Part shown: in pieces, positions 8,043-15,772 of the stretch
Layout: each line of letters begins with the position of its first letter
Position numbering within the stretch: position 1 is the first letter of the stretch
Source of the DNA: Polyangium mundeleinium
GTDB lineage: Bacteria; Myxococcota_A; Polyangia; Polyangiales; Polyangiaceae
Reading direction: 5' to 3'
Length of the DNA stretch: 64,000 nucleotides
Assembly: GCF_028369105.1 (NCBI RefSeq)
Contig: NZ_JAQNDO010000001.1
Span: 4,742,501 to 4,806,500, forward strand
Program-made: the position numbers and the translations under genes
The notes under the pieces: model-generated
Database searches by the model: none
Told to the model about the DNA's origin: nothing
The model's input: the letters and a program-made list of their open reading frames with translations, nothing else

Positions 8043-8864
8043 TTATCGAAGTGACGCCGTGGCGGGGCGGTCCCCGACGTCCACCATGGCGCCGATCGCG
8101 TCCCGAAGCGCGTCGCCGAGCGGGTCGAGCACGTCCTGGGCGCAGATCAACTCGTACCCCGCGGGCAGCTCCCCCGAGAGGAGCCACGCGCCGAGGTGCG
8201 CTTCGTCGCGCAGCACCGTGATCACCTCCGGCACGCCGTCCTTCGTCGTCACGAGGGCCCCGAGGCTCGGACCTTCGTGGAGGAGCTGCGCTTCCACCGC
8301 CGCGAGCCGCGCCGCCGCGAGGCGCGGACGCTTGCGCGCGAGCGCCGCCCGCACGTGGATCCGCAGCGGCAGCTTCGTGTTCTTCAGGGCGCGCGGGAGC
8401 CTGTCGAGCGGCAGCGGCACGAGGCCGTCCGACGTCCGCAGCACGTGCACGAGACGGTTGCCCGCGGGCAGGAGCGTCACGCCTTCGAGATCCTCGTACG
8501 CGATCTCCACCGTCCCGCCGCGCACGAGCGGCAGCGCAGGGACCGTCAGCGTACGCAGCCCGAGCACGATCGCGAGGTCCTGCCGAGCGCCGAAGCGCCT
8601 CGCCAGTACGGCCGCGTAGATCCCGCACGCGAGCAGCACCCCACCGAACCCGGCGAGCCCGAGGCCCGTCTTGCCGCCGCGCGTGATCCCGACGGAGAGC
8701 CCGAGCCCGAAGCCGAGCACGAGGAGCACCACGAACCCCCAAAGCGTGCGGGATGGGTTTCGCAGCGGCACGCGAAGCTCGCGCCCCAAACATGCCGCCC
8801 CGAGCTCCGCGCGCTCGCGCCGAAGCTGCTCTCGTTCTCGTACCTTCGCCTCGCGTCCTTCCAT
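8043..8864 (-). CDS. Two-helix membrane protein of unknown function
   Basis: I do not recognise this 273-residue protein. A charged N-terminal helix (about 30 residues, Glu/Arg-rich) is followed by two transmembrane helices near residues 43-60 and 67-87. A long soluble C-terminal domain follows with alternating strands (VEIAYEDLEGVTLLPAG, LVHVLRTSDGLVPLPL), a pattern seen in PH-like domains of small bacterial membrane proteins. The C-terminal end is acidic. The start at 8864 is the Met that opens the charged helix; frames further upstream read through low-complexity sequence. It is divergent from fabH and upstream of the kinase gene on the same strand. Confidence 0.6.
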   Translation of the reverse strand: MEGREAKVREREQLRRERAELGAACLGRELRVPLRNPSRTLWGFVVLLVLGFGLGLSVGITRGGKTGLGLAGFGGVLLACGIYAAVLARRFGARQDLAIVLGLRTLTVPALPLVRGGTVEIAYEDLEGVTLLPAGNRLVHVLRTSDGLVPLPLDRLPRALKNTKLPLRIHVRAALARKRPRLAAARLAAVEAQLLHEGPSLGALVTTKDGVPEVITVLRDEAHLGAWLLSGELPAGYELICAQDVLDPLGDALRDAIGAMVDVGDRPATASLR

Positions 8865-9065
8865 CGTTCGTCGCTTTCCTCCCGGAGCCGCCCGAGCATG
8901 ACCGAGAACAGCCGCGAAATGGAGCGACGAAGCGAACGCGGCGCCGCAAAAAATCATTCGCGGTTCAATGCCGCGTCCGCTCGGTCGGACGTATTTCGTC
9001 CGCTGACGCACCGTGTCGGTCGTTAAGCCTTTGATACCCGACCGAGTCGCATTACGAGCGCAGGC

Positions 9066-10061
9066 ATGCGTTCAGCGATTCTGGGCGTCGGCCATTACGT
9101 GCCGACCAAGGTGGTGACCAACGACGACCTCGCTCGCATGATGCCGACGAGCGACGAGTGGATCCAGCAGCGCACGGGGATCAAGGAGCGCCGCTTCATC
9201 GAGCACGACGGCATCGGCGCGAGCGACCTCGCCGTGCCGGCCGTGCACATGGCCCTCGAGCGCGCCGGTCGGAAGGTCTCCGACGTCGACATGATCATCT
9301 TCGCGACCCTCAGCCCGGATCACTTCTTCCCCGGCTCGGGTTGCTTCCTCGGCGAGAAGCTCGGCCTGCCCGGCGTGCCCGCGCTCGACGTGCGCAACCA
9401 GTGCTCGGGCTTCCTCTACGGGCTCAGCGTCGCGGACGCGTGGGTGCGCGTCGGGGCGTACAAGAACATCCTCGTCGTCGGCGCCGAGGTGCACTCGACG
9501 GGCGTCGAGTTCACCGAGCGTGGCCGCGACGTGGCCGTGCTCTTCGGCGACGGCGCGGGCGCGGCCCTCGTGGGCCCGAGCCCGTCCGACGATCGCGGCC
9601 TCGTCTCGATCCACCTGCACGCCGATGGTACGGGCGCGAAGGATCTCTGGATCCCCGCGCCCGCGTCGAAGCACATCCCGCGCATCACGCACGAGATGCT
9701 CGACAAGGGCGAGCAGTACCCGAAGATGATCGGCAAGCAGGTCTTCCGCTGGGCCACCGAGAAGATGCCCGAGGTGAGCCGCGAGGCGCTCGCCGCAGCC
9801 GGCATCGACATCAGCACCATCGACCTGTTCGTCCCGCACCAGGCGAACATGCGCATCAACCAGTACGTGGCCGACAAACTCGGTTTGCCGCAGGAGAAGG
9901 TCGTCCACAACATCGAGCGGTACGGCAACACGACGGCCGCGACGATCCCGATCGGCCTCAGCGAGTCCGTCGCCGAGGGCCGCATCAAGGAGGGCTCGAC
10001 CGTGCTGACGGCCGCCTTCGGCAGCGGCTACACCTGGGGCGCGGCCGTGCTCCGGTGGTAA
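9066..10061 (+). CDS. fabH: Beta-ketoacyl-ACP synthase III
   Basis: FabH (331 residues) condenses acetyl-CoA or branched acyl-CoA with malonyl-ACP to start fatty-acid synthesis. The catalytic triad is complete: Cys113 in RNQCSGF, His258 in VPHQANMR and Asn288 in ERYGNTTA, with the 30-residue His-Asn spacing of the family. The N-terminal GVGHYVPTKVV and the TGIKERR segment are also typical. No other fab genes or acyl carrier protein are adjacent; it leads a run of cofactor genes (nadC, birA, queE) on the same strand. In myxobacteria a FabH of this kind often starts branched-chain fatty acids, but specificity cannot be read here. Confidence 0.93.
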   Translation: MRSAILGVGHYVPTKVVTNDDLARMMPTSDEWIQQRTGIKERRFIEHDGIGASDLAVPAVHMALERAGRKVSDVDMIIFATLSPDHFFPGSGCFLGEKLGLPGVPALDVRNQCSGFLYGLSVADAWVRVGAYKNILVVGAEVHSTGVEFTERGRDVAVLFGDGAGAALVGPSPSDDRGLVSIHLHADGTGAKDLWIPAPASKHIPRITHEMLDKGEQYPKMIGKQVFRWATEKMPEVSREALAAAGIDISTIDLFVPHQANMRINQYVADKLGLPQEKVVHNIERYGNTTAATIPIGLSESVAEGRIKEGSTVLTAAFGSGYTWGAAVLRW

Positions 10062-10071
10062 GAAGAGCCCG

Positions 10072-10920
10072 ATGATCGCTCCCCCCCTCCTCGACGCCAT
10101 CGTCGATCGCGCGCTCGAAGAAGACCTCGCCGGCGGAGATCTCTCCGGCGAGGCCTGCGTCGATGCAGAGACGCAAGCCGACGCCGCCGCCGTCGCGCGC
10201 AAGGCCGTCATCGCCTGCGGCGCGGAGGTCTTTCGCCGCGTGTTCACGCGCGTCGATCCGCGCTGCGTGGTGGAGACGCTCGTGCCCGACGGGAAAGAAG
10301 CGCCCGCGGGCACGACGCTCTGGCGTGTGCGCGGGCCGGCCCGCGCCGTGCTCGCGTCGGAGCGGACCGCGCTGAACCTCGTGCAGCGCATGACGGGCAT
10401 CGCGACGGTCACGCGCCGCTACGTCGACGCGGTCCCGAAGGGCGCGCGGACGCGCATCACCGACACGCGCAAGACCACGCCGGGCCTGCGCGTGCTCGAG
10501 CGATACGCCGTCCGCATGGGGGGCGGGATCAACCACCGCAACGACCTCGGCAGCGCCGTGATGATCAAGGACAACCACATCGTCGCGGCCGGCGGCATCT
10601 CCCGCGCCGTCGAGCGCGCGAGGGCGCACGCCCCGCACACGTCGCGCATCGAGGTCGAGGTCGACTCGCTCGTGCAACTCGAAGAGGCGATCGCGGCGGG
10701 CGCGGACGTGATCCTGCTCGACAACTTCTCGACCGAGGACGTCGCCCGCGCCGTCGCCCGCGCGAAAGACCTTTCGCCGCGCCCGATCCTCGAAGCCTCC
10801 GGTGGCATCACGCTCGAGCGCATCACGGAGCTCGCGCTCGCCGGCGTCGACGTGATCAGCGTCGGCGCTCTCACGCACTCGGCGCCCGCGGCCGACATCG
10901 GGCTCGACTTTCAGCTTTGA
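10072..10920 (+). CDS. nadC: Nicotinate-nucleotide pyrophosphorylase (carboxylating)
   Basis: NadC (282 residues) makes nicotinate mononucleotide from quinolinate and PRPP with loss of CO2, the third step of de novo NAD synthesis. Signature segments are the N-terminal EEDLAGGDLSGE, the phosphoribosyl/quinolinate-binding TDTRKTTPGLR and the GGGINHRNDL and IKDNHI loops; the C-terminal barrel has LEASGGI and VGALTHS. It starts 10 bases after fabH, and its stop codon overlaps the start of birA. nadA and nadB are not in the window. Confidence 0.95.
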   Translation: MIAPPLLDAIVDRALEEDLAGGDLSGEACVDAETQADAAAVARKAVIACGAEVFRRVFTRVDPRCVVETLVPDGKEAPAGTTLWRVRGPARAVLASERTALNLVQRMTGIATVTRRYVDAVPKGARTRITDTRKTTPGLRVLERYAVRMGGGINHRNDLGSAVMIKDNHIVAAGGISRAVERARAHAPHTSRIEVEVDSLVQLEEAIAAGADVILLDNFSTEDVARAVARAKDLSPRPILEASGGITLERITELALAGVDVISVGALTHSAPAADIGLDFQL

Positions 10921-11774
10921 ACGACCTCGATCCTCTCCGCATCGAGGCCGAGCTCGAACGGCTCGGCGCGATCATCGGCCGGCCCGTCGTCGTCGCCTCC
11001 GTCACCGCCTCCACGAACGACGACGCGCGTCGCGCCGCGGCCGGAGGCGCGCCCCACGGCGCTGCGTTCCTCGCCGACGCGCAGACCCAGGGCCGCGGCC
11101 GCAGCGGCCACACGTGGCACTCGCCGGCCGGGGAAAACCTTTACCTCTCCGTCGTCCTTCGCCCCAAGCTCGCGCCGCAGGCGTTGCCTCCGCTCGCGCT
11201 CGTCCTCGGCGTTTGCGTCGCACGGGTCGTCGACGAGGTGCTCGGGGCGAGCGCGGCGAGCGGCGCGCGCGCCGGCGTCAAATGGCCGAACGACGTGCTC
11301 GTGGACGGCAAGAAGCTCGCGGGGTTGCTCGTCGAAACGGCCCTGCGCGGCGGCACGCTCGACGCCGTCGTCGCGGGCATCGGGCTCAACGTGCATGCCG
11401 CCTCGTTCCCGGAGGAGCTCGCCACCCGCGCGACCTCGCTCCACGCGCTCGGCGCACGTGGGCTCGACCGGTCTTCGATCGCCGCACGTTTGCTCGCGGA
11501 GATCGGCCACGCTGCGCGCGTGTTCGAGGCCAACGGGCTCGACCCTTTCCTCGCCGAACTCGACCACCGCGACGTCCTCCTCCGCGTCCCTATCGACGTC
11601 TCAGGCGTCTCGGGCACGGCAGCGGGCATCGATCGCGAGGGCTACCTCCGCGTGATCGGGAGCGACGGCGCCACGCATCGGATCGGCTCCGGGAGCGTCA
11701 CGACGCACGGCCCGCTCGGCTCGCCGGGCGCTCGGGCTCGCGGCGGGCCTGGCGCGGGCGGGGCCGCGGGGTAA
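10917..11774 (+). CDS. birA: Biotin--[acetyl-CoA-carboxylase] ligase, monofunctional
   Basis: This biotin protein ligase (285 residues) activates biotin to biotinyl-AMP and attaches it to the carboxyl-carrier protein of acetyl-CoA carboxylase. The biotinyl-AMP loop GRGRSGHTWHSP, the KWPNDVLVDGKKLAG segment and IGLNVH are present. The N-terminal helix-turn-helix of the E. coli-type enzyme is absent, so this is the non-repressor form. It begins with TTG that overlaps the nadC stop (TTGA), indicating translational coupling. The C-terminal 20 residues are Gly/Ala-rich and probably disordered. Confidence 0.9.
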   Translation: MNDLDPLRIEAELERLGAIIGRPVVVASVTASTNDDARRAAAGGAPHGAAFLADAQTQGRGRSGHTWHSPAGENLYLSVVLRPKLAPQALPPLALVLGVCVARVVDEVLGASAASGARAGVKWPNDVLVDGKKLAGLLVETALRGGTLDAVVAGIGLNVHAASFPEELATRATSLHALGARGLDRSSIAARLLAEIGHAARVFEANGLDPFLAELDHRDVLLRVPIDVSGVSGTAAGIDREGYLRVIGSDGATHRIGSGSVTTHGPLGSPGARARGGPGAGGAAG

Positions 11775-11790
11775 GAACGTCCCCCCGGCC

Positions 11791-12444
11791 GTGAAGGAAA
11801 ACACCCTCGTCATCCACGAGATCTATTCGAGCATCCAGGGCGAATCGACGTTCGCCGGGCTGCCGTGCACGTTCGTGCGCCTGACCGGCTGCAACCTGCG
11901 TTGCGCCTGGTGCGACACGACGCAGGCCTTTTACGGCGGAAAACGAATGCCACGCGACGAGGTGCGGGAGAAGGCGCTCGCGTTCGGCACGCCGCTCGTC
12001 GAGCTCACGGGGGGCGAGCCGCTCCTGCAGCCCGGCGCGATCCCGCTCTTGCGAGAGCTCTGCGACGCGGGGCGTACGGTCCTCGTGGAGACGAGCGGCG
12101 AGGCCGACGTCTCGCGCGTCGATCCCCGCGTCCACAAGATCATGGACCTCAAAGCACCCGGCAGCGGCGAGAGCCATCGAAACCGCTGGTCGAACCTCGC
12201 GCACATCGGCCCGCGCGACGAGATCAAGTTCGTGCTGTCCGATCGCGCCGACTACGAATGGATGCGCGACGTGATCCGCGAGCGCGAGCTCTCGCGGCTC
12301 GGGTGCACGCTGCTCGCCTCCGCGGTGTGGGGTAAGCTCTCGCCGAAGGATCTCGTGGCCTGGGTCCTCGAAGACGCCCTGCTCGTGCGCGTGCAGGTCC
12401 AGCTCCACAAGGTGATCTGGGGCGCGGACACGCAAGGCGTGTAG
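11791..12444 (+). CDS. queE: 7-carboxy-7-deazaguanine synthase
   Basis: QueE (217 residues) is a radical-SAM enzyme that contracts the ring of carboxytetrahydropterin to 7-carboxy-7-deazaguanine, a step toward queuosine in tRNA. The iron-sulfur motif CNLRCAWC (Cys34, Cys38, Cys41) has the CX3CX2C spacing, preceded by SIQGESTFAG and followed by LTGGEPLL and an ETSG strand. A GTG start is used 16 bases after birA. No queC, queD or queF lies next to it, so the rest of the pathway must be elsewhere. A structured 3' module follows the stop codon. Confidence 0.92.
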   Translation: MKENTLVIHEIYSSIQGESTFAGLPCTFVRLTGCNLRCAWCDTTQAFYGGKRMPRDEVREKALAFGTPLVELTGGEPLLQPGAIPLLRELCDAGRTVLVETSGEADVSRVDPRVHKIMDLKAPGSGESHRNRWSNLAHIGPRDEIKFVLSDRADYEWMRDVIRERELSRLGCTLLASAVWGKLSPKDLVAWVLEDALLVRVQVQLHKVIWGADTQGV

Positions 12445-12558
12445 CGCCGCGCCGGGGCGCTGCCCCGGACCCCGCGGGGGGCTGTCCGCCCCCTCGACCC
12501 CGGACCAGGCACAGCCTGGACCGGGGGTTGAAAAACTGCGCTCCGCGCAGTTTTTCAA
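12445..12558 (+). repeat. Structured 3'-end module, copy A (after queE)
   Basis: It begins at the queE stop codon. In order it holds hairpin-forming GGGGCGCTGCCCC, then GGGGCTGTCCGCCCC, then CCAGGC-ACA-GCCTGG, then a perfect 14-bp stem (12528-12541 with 12545-12558) closed by TCC. The last stem carries its T-run inside the stem, so it is not a textbook intrinsic terminator. Copies B and C share the same order and position relative to the stop codon, with different stem sequences. Confidence 0.8.
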
Positions 12559-12648
12559 ACAGGCCGACGAAGAACCCAGGTTGCCAGCCGAACCCGCAGC
12601 GCGGCTGTCTTGGTGGGTCACGCCGCTGCCGGTCTTGACCGGGCCTGT

Positions 12649-12772
12649 TCGATGAGCTGCGCGGAGCGCAGTTCATCGAGCCTGGGTCCAGCCCCTGGCT
12701 GGTCCGGGTCCAGGGGCGGATAGCCCCGGGTGGGGCCTGGGGCAACGCCCCAGCGCAGCGGCCCAGGGATCG
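12649..12772 (-). repeat. Structured 3'-end module, copy B (after the HEAT-like gene)
   Basis: Read on the minus strand from the stop at 12774, this is the same series as copy A: GGGGCGTTGCCCC, GGGGCTATCCGCCCC, CCAGC-CAGGG-GCTGG and a 14-bp stem (12649-12662 with 12666-12679, one G-T pair, loop of 3). Copies A and B face each other, and together with a 90-base unstructured core (12559-12648) they fill the whole gap between two convergent genes. I see nothing else in that core. Confidence 0.8.
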
Positions 12773-12773
12773 T

Positions 12774-13724
12774 TCAGCGCCGGAGCGGGCTGTTCCTGAA
12801 CCGCTCGATCAGCGCATCGAGCGCCGCTTGATCCCCCGGGCGAGCGCCGCGCTTCGCGGCCTCCGCGAGATCCGGCGTCGACGCGTGATCCACCATCAGC
12901 ACGGCCTTCAGGATGGCCGCGCGCGCGTCCGTCTCGTACCGCAGGTACGAGGTCACGAGCGCCTGCGCTGCGGTCGCGCGCACGGCCGCCTCCTCACCGC
13001 TTGCCGCGATGATGGGCGTCTTCCAGGCCCACGCCGAGCCCACGTCGCCGAGCGATCGGGCCACGAGGATCGCGGTCTCCGCGTCCGGATGCGCGAGCAG
13101 CGTGGACGCGAGCGCCTCGGCCACCACGAGCCTTCGGCAATCGCCCATCCCCGCGAGCACGCCCTTCTGCTTCGGTCCCTCTTTTTTCGCCAGCGCCACG
13201 AGCTTCTGCGCCGCCGCGTCCGTGCCGAGCTTGCCGAGCGCCGAGGCCGCGGCGCGCACGAGATCCGTGTGCATCTCGGTCGTGTCGATGATCGCGAAGA
13301 GCACGGGCGCCGCGCGGCCGTCCCGGAGCGAGCCCACGGCCTCCACGAGGCCCACGCGCCACGCGTGCCACGCGTCGTCGGGCATGTCGCCGCGTGGCTT
13401 CGCCTCGATCGCGAGCTCGTTCAGCATCGGCAGGAGCGCGTCCTTGCCGAGGCCCTTCAGGATGGCCGCGACCGGCACGTAACGACCACGCTTCTGCGCG
13501 TCGAGCGCGGGCATGTCCTCCCGCAGCCGCGCGAGCGTGTCGAACGCCGCGGGGTTCTCGCGGCGCGCCACGCCGATCGCCTGGACGAGCGTCGCCCGAT
13601 CCTGCGCCGCGAGCCGCTCCGGCCCGATCCACACGCCATCGGCCGCGTTCGCTGCGCCCGTGAGCGCCGAGAGCACGAGCCCCGCTGCGACGAGGCCGAT
13701 CCCCAAGACACGCTTCGCCTTCAT
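12774..13724 (-). CDS. Exported HEAT-like repeat protein
   Basis: This 316-residue protein has a signal peptide (residues 1-28, ending ANAAD) and then all-helical repeats of about 35-45 residues such as LVRAAASALGKLGTDAAAQKL and VRATAAQALVTSYLRYE, the HEAT/PBS-type pattern. HEAT repeats bind other proteins. The start is ATG at 13724; its first bases overlap the stop codon of the upstream deiminase-like gene (ATGA), so the two are translationally coupled and may work together. It has no catalytic motif that I can see. Confidence 0.7.
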   Translation of the reverse strand: MKAKRVLGIGLVAAGLVLSALTGAANAADGVWIGPERLAAQDRATLVQAIGVARRENPAAFDTLARLREDMPALDAQKRGRYVPVAAILKGLGKDALLPMLNELAIEAKPRGDMPDDAWHAWRVGLVEAVGSLRDGRAAPVLFAIIDTTEMHTDLVRAAASALGKLGTDAAAQKLVALAKKEGPKQKGVLAGMGDCRRLVVAEALASTLLAHPDAETAILVARSLGDVGSAWAWKTPIIAASGEEAAVRATAAQALVTSYLRYETDARAAILKAVLMVDHASTPDLAEAAKRGARPGDQAALDALIERFRNSPLRR

Positions 13725-15610
13725 AGAGCACCTTCCCACCAGGGGTTCGCTTCCGGCACGACCCGCGTCGTGTTCGATCCGCAATGCACCTCTCCGTCGT
13801 TGCGGTGGTAGAGGTTCCAGTTCTCGATGAAGCTCACCGTGATGCCGTAAGGCTTGAACGCCTCGACGAGCTGCGCCTCGAAAATGTCCTGCCCGTTGAT
13901 GTTCGGGCCGTGGGGCTTCGGCGGGCCGAAGACGGTGTCCGAGAGGTAGATGCCGTTCACCGTGCCCGGCTGGTAGGCGACCGAGTAGCCCTGCGCCGGC
14001 TGGTGCAAGAACGGGATGTGGATGATCTCGGCGTCCGTGATGCCCGTCTCCTGCTTCAGCACCTCGAGCTGCCCAGCGACCTCGACCGCGGACGACGCGC
14101 TCTCGTTCATCACGTCGGGATCGTTCAGCACCTCGTCGATCGTGACCTCCGCAGGCGAGTTCCCCCACCAGTATTTGCCGACGAACATGCGCACGCTGCC
14201 GTGGCCGGCCGCCTTTGCCTCCTCGAGCATCGTCTTTGCGAGCGCCGCGTCGTTCAGGCCGAGCGCCCAGCCGCGCGGCGTGTTGGCTTTCACGAACGTC
14301 GTCGTCTCGTCGACGTGCCCGACCAGGAGCCACTCCGTGTCGATGTTGATCATAGGCTGCGCGTTCTGCGCGCTCACCATGCGATCGAAGCTCTTGTCCG
14401 GGTAGTACGTGGGCGTGGAGCCGCGCAGCACCCGCCCGTTCGGGTAGCTCTTCCCGTTGTGGGTGAACGGCGGCACGGTCTCCAGGTTCCCGAACGAGTT
14501 CAGCGAATCCATCCCGTTCGAGTGCTGCGGATCGAACTGCGCGAGGCCGGCGATGTCCTTGCCGCGGAGCGCGAACACGATCCGCCCGGCGCTGCGCAGG
14601 CTGCCCGTGTGGTTCGCCGAGCGGAAGTTCACGTGCATCACGTGTTGCTTGCCGTCCGCGCCGGGCATCGAGGTGTACGCGGTCTCGAAGTAGTCCTGCG
14701 TCCACTGATCCGAGCTCGTGTGCTCGTAGAGCGGCTCGGCGAGGCCCGCCGTCTGCATGGCCGCCTTCAGGTCGTTGCGGAACGCGGTCGACGCGGCGTC
14801 CCCCTGGACGTTCGCCGCGTAGATCGTGCGTGCGGGATCAAGGTGGTGGCGGAAGAGCACCGGCGCCACGCGGAGCCGCACGGTGTCCTTCGCCTCCGGC
14901 ATCGGCGTGCCCGCGGGATCGGTGCCCGTCACCGTCAGCGACACGTCGACGAACCCGTCCCATACGGCCGTGTCGCGCACGATGTCGCGCGCCTCGATCG
15001 CGAGCTCGACGCCGGCCGCGAGATCCGCCTGGCCGAGCTTCGTCGCGGGATCGAAGAGCTCGAACGCGCCGGCTTCGGTCTTCCGGAAGAGCCGCACTTG
15101 CTCCGGCGCGCTCACCGTGAGCGTGCCCGAGGCGTCGGCGTAGGCCTCCGGCCACGGTGCGGCCACGATCCGCGCGAGATCCGCGAGATCATCTTCGCCG
15201 TTCACCACCGTGTCGGCGGCGTCGTTGCACCCGATGAGCTGCGCGTCGTTCTGGCCGCCCGCGGGGCACTGGTCCTGATCATCGTCGACGTTGGCGAGGA
15301 AGATCGCGCCGTGCGCGGCGTCCCACGTGTCCTCGCCCTGATCCTCCGTGGGATCGTCGAGATCGATCGTGCCGTTGCGGTTCACGTCGGCGCGCAGATC
15401 GACGGGGCCCTTGGGCCCGCCGCCGCCTTGCCCGCCCTGGCCCATGCCGCCTTGTCCGTTCCCGCCTTGCCCGTTCCCGCCTTGTCCTGCGCCGCCCCCG
15501 ACGCCGGGGCCCGACGCGAGCCCGAGATTCTCGTCGTCCCCGCCGCACCCTGCCGCGAGCGCCGCTCCCGAGAGCGTCGCGGCGAACAGCCACGTCCATC
15601 GTCTACGCAT
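13721..15610 (-). CDS. Protein-arginine deiminase-like lipoprotein
   Basis: This 629-residue protein starts with a lipoprotein signal (LAAGC, Cys22) and a Gly/Gln-rich linker (residues 35-66). Then comes an EF-hand-like segment DVNRNGTIDLDD (75-86) and GAIFLANVDDD, both matching calcium-site regions of animal PADs. The C-terminal 330 residues hold the four catalytic positions: Asp306 (WTQDYFE), His432 and Asp434 (VGHVDE) and Cys610 (GEVHCGSN). PADs convert protein arginine to citrulline and need calcium. It is predicted to sit on the cell surface or in the periplasm. The next gene, a HEAT-like protein, overlaps it by 4 bp. Substrates are unknown. Confidence 0.85.
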   Translation of the reverse strand: MRRRWTWLFAATLSGAALAAGCGGDDENLGLASGPGVGGGAGQGGNGQGGNGQGGMGQGGQGGGGPKGPVDLRADVNRNGTIDLDDPTEDQGEDTWDAAHGAIFLANVDDDQDQCPAGGQNDAQLIGCNDAADTVVNGEDDLADLARIVAAPWPEAYADASGTLTVSAPEQVRLFRKTEAGAFELFDPATKLGQADLAAGVELAIEARDIVRDTAVWDGFVDVSLTVTGTDPAGTPMPEAKDTVRLRVAPVLFRHHLDPARTIYAANVQGDAASTAFRNDLKAAMQTAGLAEPLYEHTSSDQWTQDYFETAYTSMPGADGKQHVMHVNFRSANHTGSLRSAGRIVFALRGKDIAGLAQFDPQHSNGMDSLNSFGNLETVPPFTHNGKSYPNGRVLRGSTPTYYPDKSFDRMVSAQNAQPMINIDTEWLLVGHVDETTTFVKANTPRGWALGLNDAALAKTMLEEAKAAGHGSVRMFVGKYWWGNSPAEVTIDEVLNDPDVMNESASSAVEVAGQLEVLKQETGITDAEIIHIPFLHQPAQGYSVAYQPGTVNGIYLSDTVFGPPKPHGPNINGQDIFEAQLVEAFKPYGITVSFIENWNLYHRNDGEVHCGSNTTRVVPEANPWWEGAL

Positions 15611-15772
15611 TCGTTTTCACCTCGAACGATTGTTCGTCCTGCGTGAGGCATCGATGTATGCCGAACAAATGCCTCGCCGCAACGGCCGAATCGTTACGAA
15701 ATGTGTCCGTTCACGTGACGTGCGAATTGTTCGCCGTGTGTGCTCTGCGCGGCAGAACGTACGCAGAGGATT

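Noticed and set aside
9066-12444. fabH as the sign of a polyketide cluster
   Set aside because: Neighbours nadC, birA and queE are housekeeping; no KS, AT or NRPS domains are seen.
12559-12648. A possible small gene between the facing structured modules
   Set aside because: No start with ribosome site and no open frame of useful length.
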